Assembly: GCA_018340805.1 (NCBI GenBank)
Contig: JACMZG010001911.1
Span: 54,079,571 to 54,143,570, forward strand
Origin: Microvelia longipes
Lineage: Eukaryota; Arthropoda; Insecta; Hemiptera; Veliidae
DNA: 64,000 bases
Direction of reading: 5' to 3'
How positions within the stretch are numbered: position 1 is the stretch's first letter; the number at the start of each line of letters is the position of its first letter. Made by a program: the position numbers and the translations under genes. Of the stretch, positions 24,170 to 36,557 are shown piece by piece. Below the pieces are notes generated by a model. The model had not been told where the DNA came from, searched no databases, and saw only the letters and a program-made list of their open reading frames with translations.

Positions 24170-24423
24170 AGAGAGCTCTGGGTCTGTCTGATGAGCATCC
24201 CGATTCTCACCAGTCTCACCACTACTCACCATCACAGCTTGAAATCATCAATGAACTAAAGAAGTTTAAAGAATCGGCTCGCGAGAAAATGGAGTTTCCA
24301 TCCGGACTGGATAAGTCTGAAACGGATGTTATCAGAAAGACATGTCGAGAATTCAACCTGGTCTGTAGACAAGTGCCTATGGATAACACAACTGTCTTAG
24401 ATGTCTCCAAGTTTAGACGTTAA
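24170..24423 (+). pseudogene. R3H-like domain fragment, left arm
   Basis: An open frame ending at TAA 24421-24423 encodes ELKKFKESAREKMEFPSGLD followed by SETDVIRKTCREFNL and VSKFRR. The spacing of MEFP, the central Ile/Arg helix and the closing VSK resembles R3H domains, which bind single-stranded nucleic acid. The classical Arg-x3-His pair is not conserved. The preceding residues are rich in Ser and His (PDSHQSHHYSPS). A degenerate second copy of part of it (CATGTCGAGAACTCGACCTGG) follows at 24479. There is no start codon and no neighbouring exons, so it looks like a captured fragment of a cellular gene. Confidence 0.45.
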
Positions 24424-24864
24424 GCTGACTTAGTACTGTAAAGTGATAAGTCAAGTCTGTAACAAGCATCATTATGAAGACATGTCGAGAACTCGACCTG
24501 GTCTGTCAAGTCCCTGTGGACAATTTTGTCCACTAAGGCTTTTGCTGAAGTATTTATTGATTTATTATGAGTGAACTAAGATAGTACAATAATCTAGTAC
24601 AATAATTTGGAGACTAAATTAATTTTTAATAAATTCATATCAAATGAATAATAATTTATTATTAATAATAATTATTATTAATCAATAATCAAATTTTAAT
24701 TTTTATATTTGGCGGCACTTTGATTTACCCATTTTAGCTCAAGTCTGGGTAGAATAGGAGGTTACGCAGGTAAGATATGAGGGAGCTGTGTTTAGTACAG
24801 ACTCCAGTATTTTAAACGATATACTTTAATACTCCAGATTTACGATAACGATAATACTCCAGTA

Positions 24865-25047
24865 TTAGCCCCTAATATCCATAAGTAAATGATATGAGTG
24901 TAGATGATTTTTACAATAACGTGCCTTGTTGTAGCCTGATTGCAAAGGTGGGTTCAGAGGAAACGCATCTATCTCTGTGCATTCCTCATCAGTTTCACAG
25001 TTACACATAGCCAAACATACCACATTATAACCAAGTACAAAATTCAA
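24865..25047 (-). other. Small conserved reading frame in the arm, unknown
   Basis: A 60-codon frame containing CLAMCNCETDEECTEIDAF. It is present in the right arm at 38108-38230 (+), where it is shortened by a stop. It could be a captured exon. Not recognised. Confidence 0.25.
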
Positions 25048-25479
25048 AGGAGCAATTAATTAATTAAAAGGATATTGCAAAAAATAATTCATCAATATGT
25101 CAAAAAAAATTAGACTCGTAGTGTCATACTCCTCAGTCCATTTCCAAAAAATGCATAAATGAAAATCATAATTAACCCATAAAACAAAATTTAACTCACT
25201 CACACAACTATAATAAATTGTATAAAATGAAGAAATAAACTTTTCAACACTTACGTGAATTGAAGTCTTGAAGAGAGACGATTTATGTCCTAGATGAAGT
25301 TGTTGCTTCGTTTCTAAGAGTCTTCTTAATTCTTGTATACCGTAATTTTAATGGACTTGAAAACGATTAATTTTCTTAAAATCCTACCTTATTCGCGTTT
25401 ATATTTTAAAATTATAAACCGGAGTTAATGTCCTTTAAGCTAAACTAGGACAGAATATCACGTGTATGAATTTGGTCAA

Positions 25480-26048
25480 TTGGATCCAAATTCATTCGTG
25501 ACATTGCTATCATCTGAACTTGTTAACTGATCAATAACACAGTGCTGGCTTTCAACAAGTCTTTTAGCTGTTAGATCTACTAATGACTGTAGACTTACTT
25601 CAGCCACCAACTCATCTACATTAATATCTTCACTTGATGGACAGCATTTCTTCTTTGCTTCTTTAATTTTATAGTAAGGAGGGTATAGATTGCAATTTCT
25701 TAATTTTGCTTGTGACTAAGTCAGAATATATGATCGTGAAATATGTTTCCCATCCAAAAAGTATGCAAGACCTTCATCAGGTGTATAAGCCAAGTGACTA
25801 TTTTTCATGGTTTCGAGTCTACCCTTCTTTATTACTGTTCCTCTCTGAGGTGAGCTCTCTGATAGTTCCCTCACCAAAGTTGCAGAATCTCTTTTACCAG
25901 AGGTCCTTAGACTGCTAGCAAGGGCTATTGTAAGTTAAGGAACACTCGTCGCCTTAACTAATGAACTTACTCTTCTTTGTTTTGTTTTGTTGCTTGCGTC
26001 TTCAAAATCTTTCTTTGGACGCCCTTTACTAGTCCCAGGTTCTTGGTT
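25480..26048 (-). pseudogene. Unknown gene, 3' part duplicated in left arm
   Basis: Reverse-complement duplicate of 37109-37680, where the gene is described. The frame here reads the same conserved segments, including YYKIKEAKKKC and VSLQSLVDLTAKRL. The 5' part is missing because the arm stops two bases from the assembly gap. Confidence 0.6.
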
Positions 26049-26050
26049 TA

Positions 26051-26912
26051 NNNNNNNNNNNNNNNNNNNNNNNNNNNNNNNNNNNNNNNNNNNNNNNNNN
26101 NNNNNNNNNNNNNNNNNNNNNNNNNNNNNNNNNNNNNNNNNNNNNNNNNNNNNNNNNNNNNNNNNNNNNNNNNNNNNNNNNNNNNNNNNNNNNNNNNNNN
26201 NNNNNNNNNNNNNNNNNNNNNNNNNNNNNNNNNNNNNNNNNNNNNNNNNNNNNNNNNNNNNNNNNNNNNNNNNNNNNNNNNNNNNNNNNNNNNNNNNNNN
26301 NNNNNNNNNNNNNNNNNNNNNNNNNNNNNNNNNNNNNNNNNNNNNNNNNNNNNNNNNNNNNNNNNNNNNNNNNNNNNNNNNNNNNNNNNNNNNNNNNNNN
26401 NNNNNNNNNNNNNNNNNNNNNNNNNNNNNNNNNNNNNNNNNNNNNNNNNNNNNNNNNNNNNNNNNNNNNNNNNNNNNNNNNNNNNNNNNNNNNNNNNNNN
26501 NNNNNNNNNNNNNNNNNNNNNNNNNNNNNNNNNNNNNNNNNNNNNNNNNNNNNNNNNNNNNNNNNNNNNNNNNNNNNNNNNNNNNNNNNNNNNNNNNNNN
26601 NNNNNNNNNNNNNNNNNNNNNNNNNNNNNNNNNNNNNNNNNNNNNNNNNNNNNNNNNNNNNNNNNNNNNNNNNNNNNNNNNNNNNNNNNNNNNNNNNNNN
26701 NNNNNNNNNNNNNNNNNNNNNNNNNNNNNNNNNNNNNNNNNNNNNNNNNNNNNNNNNNNNNNNNNNNNNNNNNNNNNNNNNNNNNNNNNNNNNNNNNNNN
26801 NNNNNNNNNNNNNNNNNNNNNNNNNNNNNNNNNNNNNNNNNNNNNNNNNNNNNNNNNNNNNNNNNNNNNNNNNNNNNNNNNNNNNNNNNNNNNNNNNNNN
26901 NNNNNNNNNNNN
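26051..26912. other. Assembly gap (N)
   Basis: 862 undetermined bases. Reading frames across them are meaningless. Confidence 1.
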
Positions 26913-27520
26913 TTACTTATCATTAAGCATTCAATTTTTGCTGATGGCAATTTTTTCTTGATAAATTATGTAATCATCTAGTTGTCTTTTTTTTAAACTT
27001 CTTACTGAATCCAGGCCTCGGGGTTCTGGTTTACTTATTGGTGGTAAGCCTTACAAAAATTACCTCTGATATCCACTTTCTGATTCTTGTTCCTACTGAT
27101 TACATTTTAAGAGTTTAAAACCTTGCTTTTTTCTTTTTTCTTTCACTTTAGACCATTCCCGTCATCAACTATGCTATATTTGAATTTCCGGATTCAACTT
27201 CCATTATAATTCACTGTATTCTCACAACTTGATTTTTTCTTCTTCTTTAGAGTTTTGTTATCTTCAGTGTTGCGCTACTTGAGTCATTTTTTGAGGTGGT
27301 ACGGAGGCCGAAACAGCTTTTTTATTGCATTTATTTTTCTCCATAAGCAAGAACGCAGCCGGAGTCGTTCTTATTTTGTCATCTTTTTTAGCTGTTGTTT
27401 AGCATCCTAACGGGAGAATGTAGTCTCTTCAACCGGTTTTTATTATTAATTACTTTGGTACTAATAATTTTTCTTAAGCTTTTCAGCTCACTTTCCATGC
27501 TTACCATTCTGTTTATAATT
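26913..27520. other. No gene recognised after the gap
   Basis: AT-rich. On the minus strand there are Lys-rich frames with many stops that might be the degraded continuation of the Cys-rich gene at 27530-27800. Confidence 0.4.
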
Positions 27521-27529
27521 GAAGACATT

Positions 27530-27800
27530 AAATTTCTCGTAGTTTTCAACTACAGTTAGTGTGCAGCCCTCTTCACATTTGCTACATTGCCAGGAAAGAC
27601 CAGGAGTTTTTCCTTCATGAGAGATTCGTAACACTCTTCCTAAAAAAACTTCCTAACTCTGTACATGTTGGAATGAAAACCAGAATCCACATTTCCTACA
27701 AATAATGTCTTTAATTTTGCAGTAATGAGGCCTGTCACACTTGCACAGTAAATACATCGATTTGTCACTTTTTTGTAGGTTGTCCATCATTTATTCAATT
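27530..27800 (-). pseudogene. Cys-rich putative zinc-binding protein, one stop, unknown
   Basis: From an ATG near 27792 the minus strand reads CKCDRPHYCKIKDIICRKC, then a stop, then in the same frame FLGRVLRISHEGKTPGLSW, QCSKCEEGCTLTV and ENYEKFN. Regular CxxC pairs suggest two zinc ribbons. It recalls N-terminal zinc domains of transposases but was not assigned. Confidence 0.35.
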
Positions 27801-28032
27801 ATTGGTTCTTTTAAAAAATTAATTTTAAATTCAGCAATAAAACAATTTCACTACACTAAACACACTAAACTATATAACTACGATGTTTATGCTACCACGG
27901 CTAAATCACTCTATAGGTTGTTATAGGTTTGTATTAAATTATAAAAAGAAAATGATAAGGTTTTAATTATTTTTGTTTTCTCATGTCTTGAACCCATTGA
28001 TGGCATTAATAGCTGTTAAAATATTATAGACC

Positions 28033-28110
28033 AGGCCTGTGGCAAACTACGGCCCAGGGGCCGGTGTTTGACTCGTTAGCGGCCCACATATAAGTATGTG
28101 GCCCGCTGGC
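28033..28110 (+). mobile_element. Possible hAT-type terminal fragment
   Basis: CAGGCCTGTGGCAAACTACG followed by GC-rich GGCCC motifs resembles the termini of non-autonomous hAT elements. The partner end was not found. Confidence 0.3.
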
Positions 28111-28385
28111 ATAATTAATTTGTAAAAAAAACTGTAATAATTTTAACATGACAGCTTCACACTCTGATTGATTGACAGACCGTTATGATCATTTATTTAG
28201 CTGAGTGTGAACTTGATTATAAATCACTTCTGTATTTAGGTTATAAATGAAAACAAAAATAGTAAAAATAAAATCTGTATCAATAATTTAATTTAATGTG
28301 CGATAATATTTCAAACTGTTGACTCACTAGTATTTTTGTCTGTAATAACACTTTCACTTTTGTTATATTTATAAAAACGATTTAA

Positions 28386-29460
28386 ATGGGGTGATATTCA
28401 GTAGAGGAAAAAATTTAATTTATAATATTTTCATTGAGAGTGGTCGTGTTGCTAAACGCGCTGAACAACTTACGCTATGCGGTATCCTAACGGCTACATC
28501 CATGTCGAAAAACAATTAAAAATATTTGCCAAACATTTCTTACTACCGGTTCAATTGCGAACAGAAGACAGGTCCGCGATCCAGTTGTACGGAACGATGA
28601 TAACGAGCTAAATGTATTATTGTACATCCGCGAGAATCCTAATTCGTCTATTAGACAAATTAGTAGAGTTTTTGGTATATCTACTTCCACAATCTGTAGG
28701 ATTTTAAAGCACTATAATTATAAAGGCTATAGAACCCATTTGGTACAGGCATTGCGTCCTAATGACCTGATGAAGCGAATGGACCTTATTACTACTGTGA
28801 GGGAGCTCTTAGAAGCAAGTCCTAATTTTTTGTCATACATATTGTGGACCGACAAAGCCAAATTTACAAACAATGGCGTTTTTAATAGGTGAATTTTCAG
28901 AACGTGATGCGAACGAGCATCCACACGTAACTTTTTCCACCCGTAATCAGGTGATGATAGCATAAACTGCTGGTGTGGGTTGATAGAGACCAGTTGATCG
29001 GGCTTATTTTTTTTGAAGACAATTTAAATGGTGATGATACCTAAAGTTTTTTAACAGAAATTTTGCCGCTATGTTGGAAAAATTTAAGTCTAAATACAAG
29101 AAGGAATCTTGTTCCAACAAGATGGGGCTCCTGCTCATAATGCCAGGGCTTGTTAAGCTCATTTAAATGAGGCGTATTCAAATAAATGGATTGGTTCTAA
29201 TGGACCCAATTAAATTGCCGCCCAGGTCGCCAGATTTGACGCTTTTAGATTTATTTCTTATGGGGTTATTTGAAAATGAAGTGTACAAAGTTCAAATAAC
29301 TTCAGTTGAACAACTAAAAGAAGGGTTCGAGATGCTTGTACACACATTCCCACCAAAGTAATTTACCGGGCAACTAATGATGGATGGGTCCGAAGAGCTA
29401 ACTACTGCATGGATAATCAGGTAGTCAATTTGAGCATTTGCTCAAAAAAATTAAGTAATG
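28386..29460 (+). pseudogene. Tc1/mariner-IS630-type transposase with DUF4817-like N-terminus, broken
   Basis: The N-terminal part (28386-28560), read over frameshifts, gives ESGRVAKRAEQL and RYPNGYIH, like the DUF4817 helix-turn-helix found in many insect mariner-like transposases. 28620-28892 supplies the second HTH (SIRQISRVFGISTSTICRIL) and the first catalytic Asp in WTDKAKFTNNG. Further on, FQQDGAPAHNA (around 29107-29148) holds the second Asp, and PPRSPDLTLLDLF (29167-29361 frame) the third acidic residue. Four or more frame breaks and a stop make it inactive. Terminal repeats were not identified. Confidence 0.8.
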
Positions 29461-29550
29461 GAGTAAGTTAATAATTTTTAAGTAAGTATGCTAGAAGAAA
29501 CTAAACTTCATTTTATTAGTAAGTTTTTTTAATAAATCATGACATACATG

Positions 29551-29629
<79 letters not shown>

Positions 29630-29630
29630 A
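29551..29630. repeat. Poly(A) followed by (AT)n
   Basis: 15 A then an AT dinucleotide tract. Confidence 0.95.
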
Positions 29631-32600
29631 ATTATAAATATTATATAGTTTCTTTTTATTATTCTGTTAACTATAAGGAGAAAATGAGAATTTAGTTACA
29701 AAATAGGTGCTTTTAACAAATTCAAAGTAAAAGTAATTCTTTTAATATATAATCCTAGATATATCAAGGATAGACATGTCCCATAAGCAATATAAGGGCT
29801 AACCGAAAGAGAATTGTTTAGGCTACTCGATGAAGGAGTTTTGGTGCTGTAGCATCCCAGTGCTTAACGTTTCCATTTATATGATATAATTTACTTACTT
29901 AATTTTTTCTCTTTTCGAATTAAAAAAGAAACCATTGAAAATTTTTCATTATTTATAACCTTACAGCCTATGTTAGGTTACTGTAACTTTCCATTTCCCA
30001 CCACCATTACTCAGTTGGTTTTATAAATGAATGAGAATGATATATTATACAGTAATATTAATTATTTTATGAAAAATACTTTATATAATTGTTAAATTAA
30101 ATTTTGTAACTCATTATTTTATAATGTGAAATATTTAAAATCCGTTTCATGCAGATGTTTTCCTTCTGCTTCGAAGGAGCTTTCTCTTTTATTCAACGTT
30201 GTTTCACCCTGACGCAGTTCTACTATACAGCGGCTACGCTCACCAAAATTAATAAGTTATTTATCGTCAAAATATCGTCTTATTCTAAGTTTCATTGTTT
30301 TATTTTGTCCTGATTTTAGCTTAATACATTTTTTCCAATTTGTTTTCTTTGGTCAAACATCCAGGGATTATAGGATTCTATCGCATTTATTGCTGATTCA
30401 TCTGATGAATATTTTCTGTTTCTTTACCCACGTTGGATCGCGCAGGCGTTTTCTCGAGGAGTCGATCCAAAGCTTGGTTACCGACCACTACGATTAATTT
30501 TTCAAATCTTGTAAAAAACTTATAAAAATGGCTATATGAATTAAATCCTCTGTGTAATCCTGTTTCTCGTCTAAATGAGTGTTTCGAGCTGTCTGTGAAT
30601 AAAAAGGAAGGAGAGTGGTCGAATATGTAACTTTATATCCCTTGAGCAACAGGACTTCATCTTGACGTGCCGTATTACTTTTGATGGTATTACTTTTGAT
30701 GATATGATTCTATAAGCGTAACTGTTTGATGTGCTGATCCCGTAAGTGACAGAGTTACCTTAATGTAATGACCCGGCTTGTGATGTAGAAATCTTTGAAA
30801 CCTTTTTGGAGCGATCGTGTAGGAGTGAGACCACTAAAGAACGAATCCGACTCCCTTTCTTTATTGGCCCCGCTGTGTGGCTACACAGCACCCGTGGATA
30901 CTTCAGAGGAAGGCCCCCATCATACCACATATCTCAATTTGGTTTTATACTTTAATATATATTTATTTCATTTTTTTGTGCACACCTATCTCATTTATTT
31001 ATTTATATATATATTTTTTGTTATCGAAATTTTACTTATGCCTTGGTTTAATTTCATGTCAGGTTTACTTGTATGGAAGAACAAGGTTACATACTTGAAC
31101 AACAATAAATCAGAAATAAATAAAAAAGAATTTTTTTATTGCTTTATTAAAGTGAACAATCACAGACACATAAATATACAAAAAATAAAATAAAAATAAA
31201 TAAACATATACTCAGTTATCAGCAGGTCATTTGTGATTGACTCACTATTGGAAAAGAAGGTTGTAGTAAAAACGTAAAAAAGGTAATAAAATTATTAGCT
31301 AAACTCCAAACAGTTGTTGTCCAAAACATCTATTTGTTAGCAACCATGTAACTGTTTTTGTTATTATTTATTATGTTAAGCCTTAAAAAAGATAAAATTA
31401 TATCGAAAGCTCGGCAAAATTAGTTGTCTTTTTTATTAATTTGGACCTATTCCTTCTCAAAGCTTGAATAACTTTTATTCCTTAATTTTTTTTCATATTC
31501 ATTTATTTATTTTGGTACAGATATATTTTTACTTTTGTTTCAAATGCTTCATTTTTTAACTTTGTATAATTCTCTCCTTGCATATATTTGATTAAGATCG
31601 TTTATATCGTTACATTATTTAATTAATTAAGTTATTGTTTTAATAAGTTTAAGTAAAATCGTGTAATTACCATAGATAGAGCACGTAAATGTGTAGTTTA
31701 CGACCTTGCCAGAAGAATGTACAAGCATGGTAGTTAGCCTTCTACTAAAGTCCTTCCTTCCAAACAGATATATAGTTGGCTTTAAAACCTTACTGCACTA
31801 AGTAAATATATGAAAGCATTTAATCTTATTGAACAAACAAAAGATAAACTAAACAATCAACAGTTCGTTGAAAGTAAAAAGTGGGAGAAACACACCTTGA
31901 CAAAATCCCCCGGTTCATTCATACGAGTTTGTAGTTCATTCATAACATGAAAACATGATAACAACATATTTCAATTGTTGGATTCAATATTAAGAGGCTT
32001 AGAAAGTTATTAATAGTTATAAGTTTTTACTTATAGTAAATAAGTTGAGGAATAGTGTAATAGGGTCAATATCTCACAAAGGAGATATAAAATTTCAAAG
32101 AGGTGTATTCTAAAACGACAAGATAAAACTCCTTGGTAAGAACTGCATAATTAGCCCTTCGACCTTTTTGAGATAGGTTGAAGAGAAAATACTAAAACTT
32201 ATTCAATTTAAAATTTATCTATTTGGCATAAGCAATTTATAATTGAACAAAACGGCTTCGGCCTTTTGTTGGTTAGTGTACTAACCAACTGCCCTTGGTT
32301 AGTGTTCCGTGAACGATTTATGTGCCTTGGAAGACGACAGTTATGTTGAAGGCTGAGGGTTAAGCTCAGTTTTAGTCACCATCACATTGTAAAATCGGCT
32401 CTAAGAGTAAGATTCCGTCCCTTCGGTTTGAGACCCGGTTGCGGTAAATTCCGGATGCTGACTCATCCGTTAATTTTATTATGTTAATACTCGTGGGAAC
32501 AAATACCGAGATGATTTAAATAAACCAATGATAATGCTGATATGCCTATGTCTAAATAGATGTTAGTGTAGAGTGGCGTATAAGAATGAATGTATGTATA

Positions 32601-33000
32601 AGGATAAAGAATAACTTTGTGAGATGGATGTACTCAGGAGTAAATGTTATATTAACTGTCCAGCATTTTTAAAAAACTCTTCAAACAATATTGTATTAGC
32701 TAAGTCTGAATTGATTTTATTTTCTAAATTTCAAGGAGACCATTAGCATTTCATTTATGTTTCTGTAATTTTTAAATTTAATGTTATAAATATTCTTCGT
32801 ATCTTGTTTCAGATACCTTTGAGATTCAAGAATTTGAAAGAAATGGTACTGATTGTGGTAATACTTTGACTGTGTATTATTATTGGTTCTTAAACTATCC
32901 CTCATGTAGGTGTGTAGTAAATTTAGTGGACTAGGTATATAGTAACATTTTCATTTGATCCAGTTAGAGATGTCTAGTTCCAAAGTAGACTTGGGAAAAT
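29631..33000. other. Gene-poor stretch
   Basis: No recognised gene. The longest frame (30795-31193, +) shows no conserved motif and runs into AT-rich hydrophobic low-complexity sequence. A short stem-loop TTGGTTAG-TGTA-CTAACCAA lies near 32268-32287. Confidence 0.5.
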
Positions 33001-33077
33001 ATCACATGTAAGGAAATTATATTTATTGTCGAAGAATCAGCTACCGTCGATACTTGCTGTTGGATATGAATATCCCT

Positions 33078-33107
33078 GGACCGGTTTCGGTATAACGCCA
33101 TCATCAG
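33078..33107 (-). ncRNA. Hammerhead-like motif of Penelope/retrozyme type, candidate
   Basis: On the minus strand the order is CTGATGA, a 12-base segment that can form a weak stem (GG/CC), then GAAACCGGTC. CTGATGA and GAAA are the conserved core boxes of hammerhead ribozymes, and the palindromic CCGG followed by GTC fits the very short helix III known from Penelope-like elements, which act as dimers. Helix II is weak here, with a U-C mismatch at its base, so activity is doubtful. No Penelope reverse transcriptase was seen nearby. Confidence 0.4.
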
Positions 33108-33123
33108 CAGACGGGGCAACTCG

Positions 33124-33175
33124 AGCTCTCAACTAATAAAGTTATTCACTGATATAACTTTATTAGTTGAGAGCT
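33124..33175. repeat. 22-base perfect inverted repeat with 8-base loop
   Basis: Arms 33124-33145 and 33154-33175 (AGCTCTCAACTAATAAAG and complement). It starts 16 bases after the hammerhead-like motif. Confidence 0.9.
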
Positions 33176-33349
33176 ACAAACGTAAAGCTTATTTAAAAAA
33201 AATCGAAATGGTTTTAAACAGAAATCTATTTCTGTTCTGAAATCTAGGGAACAAAAAATTACTAAAATTTAATGCTATTGGTATCTATAAAGTTAGAACT
33301 TAATGCAACATTAAACTATATTATGAGTACTATCCAAAGGACATGCAAA

Positions 33350-33700
33350 CAACAAGTATATGAGTGATTTTGATCCAGATCAGCCATCTACTTTTATTAC
33401 TTACCAGGATTGTTGTAATTTGTATGGTAAGGCGATGAATGAGGCATTACGCACAGGAGGGTTCGAGTGGGTAGAACCTGATGAATTTACAGAGCTAGAG
33501 CTCGAGATGGCTGATCTGGATGGAAATACTGGTTACATTGTTGATTGATACATTTGTTAATTGTATTTAATTAACATTTAACAATTGATAATTGTTGGTT
33601 GATACATTGATTGATTATCCTGAGGAATTGCATAGGCTACATAACGATCTACCTTTCCTAGCTGAATCTATTCAGACGGACCCGAAATCTATGCATTATC
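33350..33700 (+). pseudogene. PolB fragment, palm region upstream of motif A
   Basis: 33360-33548 encodes FITYQDCCNLYGKAM followed by GGFEWVEPDEF, corresponding to the sYiqylDaNNLYGwAM region of protein-primed family B DNA polymerases (Polintons, adintoviruses, bidnaviruses). The motif A Asp-x2-Asn-Leu-Tyr context is altered to DCCNLYG. YPEELHRLHNDLPFLAE continues after a frame break at about 33617. It lies upstream of N-terminal PolB sequence, so it belongs to a different or rearranged copy. Confidence 0.7.
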
Positions 33701-34009
33701 TATTATTTTACTATGTACAATTAATTTGCGGCGTTGCTTTTTAGTTGATCATATACATTGTTTTATCTATATAGTTTTTTCTTTTAAATCACGCTTATGG
33801 ATCGAAGCACGTATGCAAGTACCTACTGCGTAGTTGTGGTGGGCTTTGCCCCTGCTTCTGAATTTTAATTTCTTGTGTGGTTTTGCTTTATTTCAGCCGC
33901 CGTTATTATGCCGTTTTAACTTTTCTTCTCTTTATGGATTTAATCTTTTGGATGGGATGAGGTATTATGCCGTGTGAAGAGAACTTATAAGATTTTGCTT
34001 TCATCTTGA

Positions 34010-36320
34010 TTCTTTTGACAACATTACAAAAACATATAATGACTTACATAAAATCCTACACAACAAAATCAAATGTGATATTTGCAAAGCATTCATAACA
34101 AGGAAAAATTACAAAAGACACTTAAAAACATGTAACATTTCATATAAATGCAATGAATGCGGTAAGGTTTTTAAGAACCAAGGAAACTTTAAGAAACACA
34201 ACACCCTTTGCAAAGAAAAAAGAAAAATCAAAGACCGCATACAATGCAGTACAAGGAATGAAAAGCAACAATACTTAAGAAAAATTATGAACGACAAGTT
34301 AAAAACTGTTCTCTACCTTATCAGTGTGCATACTGTAAAAAAGAGTTTAGACTAAAAATTAATTTAAGGAAACATATTCAGATATGTAGTGGTTTATTAG
34401 GGGGAGCAAATATTGAGATTGGGAGCCAACAAAAGACAAACTTAGTAAAAGGTCGGTAGTTGTAATATAATAGAGTATGAAACAGCCTTCAAATGTCGTC
34501 TTAGATCCTTCTTTGTACCAAATAATGAGCCCAGTGATATGGAAACATTTCTAAATAGAATTAGAGGAGTTTTAAAGGAAGCCTTAGCAGTGTCGTAAAA
34601 TGTACTCTGCAATGAAGGTTAACATGTTTGTTGAATGTAGTTTTAGAGACATCCGCGATAATACAGCTAATAAAGCCTTTAAAACATCTAATATTCCAAT
34701 TTTAGAAGACACAAATTTAGATTTGTTTCTAAATTACGCATTTAATTCTCTCAACACCGAAATGGAAACCATGCAATAAAAAATAGTGGGTGATGTTAGA
34801 GAATTGATGGGCTACGGTTACGCGTAAATAATATAAACCTCTTCGCGGCGCTCTTATATTAAACTCCCAAAGGTCATTGAATCTAAAAAAGCTTGTATCA
34901 ATGTAAAAAAATTACGACCAAAAATGTTTTCAATATGCGATTCTTGGAAAATTAGTAGATGGTAATAATTTGGAAAGGGTTTCTAAATACACAGAAGAAA
35001 TAAAAAATACGTACAACTGGAATATGTTGAGTTGGCCTGTTCCGTTAAACGATATAAAAAAATTCGATAAGCGAAATAATATTTCAATAAATGTGTTCTC
35101 TTTAGAGAAAATAATGTAATTTTCCCCTTAAAAGTTGTAAACAAAGAGCTAGATGACCATAGGGACCTTCTTTTAATTAAAAAGAAGACTGGTGGTAGTC
35201 ATTATGTATATATAAAAATTTTTGAAAGACTTATTAGAAGCAAACTTACTAAAAGTACTAAGCAAATTGCCATTTGTAAACATTGCTTTACTTATTTTGT
35301 AGATCTTAACAAAACGACTAAAGAACAGAGATTAAGCGAGCACTCAAAATGGTGCTACAGCAATAAGGAGGCAAGAGTAGTAATGCCTGCCGAAAATGCA
35401 TCCATTTCTTTTAAAAACGTAGAAAGAACATTAAGGGTTCCATACACTATTTACGCTGACTTTGAAGCACTTATCACCTACAAACCCAAACATAAATGAA
35501 ACTCAAAACACTGACATCAATCCTACAACATTAAATAACACATATACAAAGTCACTTAACACTCATATTCCAACTAGTTTCGGTGTTTACGTAAAAAAAT
35601 CGAAACGCGTGGAAAATGCCACATCTCTCCCTGATAACCCTACATATACCGGGGTAAAGATGCCCCGTCACACTTTCTAAAGTATCTAAGCAAGCAAGCG
35701 TTAGAAATATTACGCGTTTACAACAAAAACTTAGCTATGACATTGACTGAAGACGAACAAAGAATACATGACTTGTCTTCTTTGTGGCAAGAGCACTTGC
35801 TTGCTACTTGTGTAAAAAAAATCTTTAAAAAAAATCTAAACTAAACCCTAAGGTTAGAAATCACTGCCACATAACACGTAAATACAGAGGACCCGCCCAT
35901 AATAGATGTAATCTAAGATGTAAAAATCCAAAATTTATCCCTGTAGTACTTCATAATTTAAGTGGCTACGACAGTCATTTCATAATCAAGGAATTGGGTT
36001 ATGATAATGAAATAATCAAAGGCATTCCTTGTAACGAGGAAAGGTTTATTTCTTTTTCCAAGGCGGTGCGGGGCCCTGATGATTCCATTACTTATTTAAG
36101 ATTTATAGACTCCTTTAGATTCATGCCATGCAGCTTAGATAAACTGGTGCAAAACCTACCTGAACTTAAAGAAATAAAAAACATATTTGGTAATCTAGCT
36201 GGTTTGCTTAATCAAAAAGGAGTCTTTCCGTATGCATGTGTTAATAGCTGGGAGAGGTATGATGAGACGTCATTACCACCAAAAGAAGCATTTTATAGTA
36301 GCCTGTGTGTATTCACTATT
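34010..36320 (+). pseudogene. Protein-primed DNA polymerase B relic, N-terminal and exonuclease part
   Basis: N-terminal C2HC-type fingers (CDICKAFITRKNYKRHLKTC, CNECGKVFKNQGNFKKH, and CAYCKKEFRLKINLRKH in another frame) are followed by FLNRIRGVLKEAL and the conserved pre-polymerase region (NYDQKCFQYAILGKL, NWNMLSWPVPLNDIKKF). VPYTIYADFEALI at about 35440-35475 is exonuclease motif I, and LSGYDSHFIIKELG near 35960 is motif II. The last intact block (35994-36323) includes RFIDSFRFMPCSL and PPKEAFYSSL, then homology stops at about 36305 and the palm is missing. Stops and frameshifts are frequent. PolB of this type replicates virus-like DNA by protein priming. Confidence 0.8.
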
Positions 36321-36557
36321 TAGCTGGACAAAATTAAAAAAATAAAACCATTCAGAACAAAAAGTGTATCTCTGTTTTGTCTAATGTCCAAAGGTTAAAT
36401 AAATAGCAATATATTTAATTTATTGTATCACCAGTGTTATGATTTAGGAGTTCAAAGTCAATATTTATCTCAATCTTTAAAAAGTCATTCTGTTAATAGC
36501 AGTACAATTATTAATTCTTTTTAATATTTTTTAATAAACTTTAAATTATTGTGTAAA
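36321..36557. other. No gene; AT-rich spacer
   Basis: Separates the PolB relic from the next two-exon gene. It may contain that gene's promoter. Nothing specific was recognised. Confidence 0.4.

Larger units (their letters stand above)
21316..26048. repeat. Left arm of giant inverted repeat
   Basis: From 26048 outward to about 21560 this matches 37109-41440 in reverse complement, block for block: unknown-gene 3' part, R3H-like fragment, satellite B, Merlin exon, a TATA-containing unique block, satellite A, the 69-codon ORF block, unique block again, satellite A. An extra repeat of the ORF block extends the left arm to 21316. Differences are mainly small indels and satellite copy number, so the arms are related but not identical. 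The inner edge is only two bases from the N gap, so the true extent of the arm there is unknown. Confidence 0.9.

Noticed and set aside
25977..26981. Reading frames of about 300 codons
   Set aside because: They run through the N gap and contain no real sequence.
30795..31193. 132-codon plus-strand frame
   Set aside because: No motif, and the C-terminal half is low-complexity AT-rich sequence.
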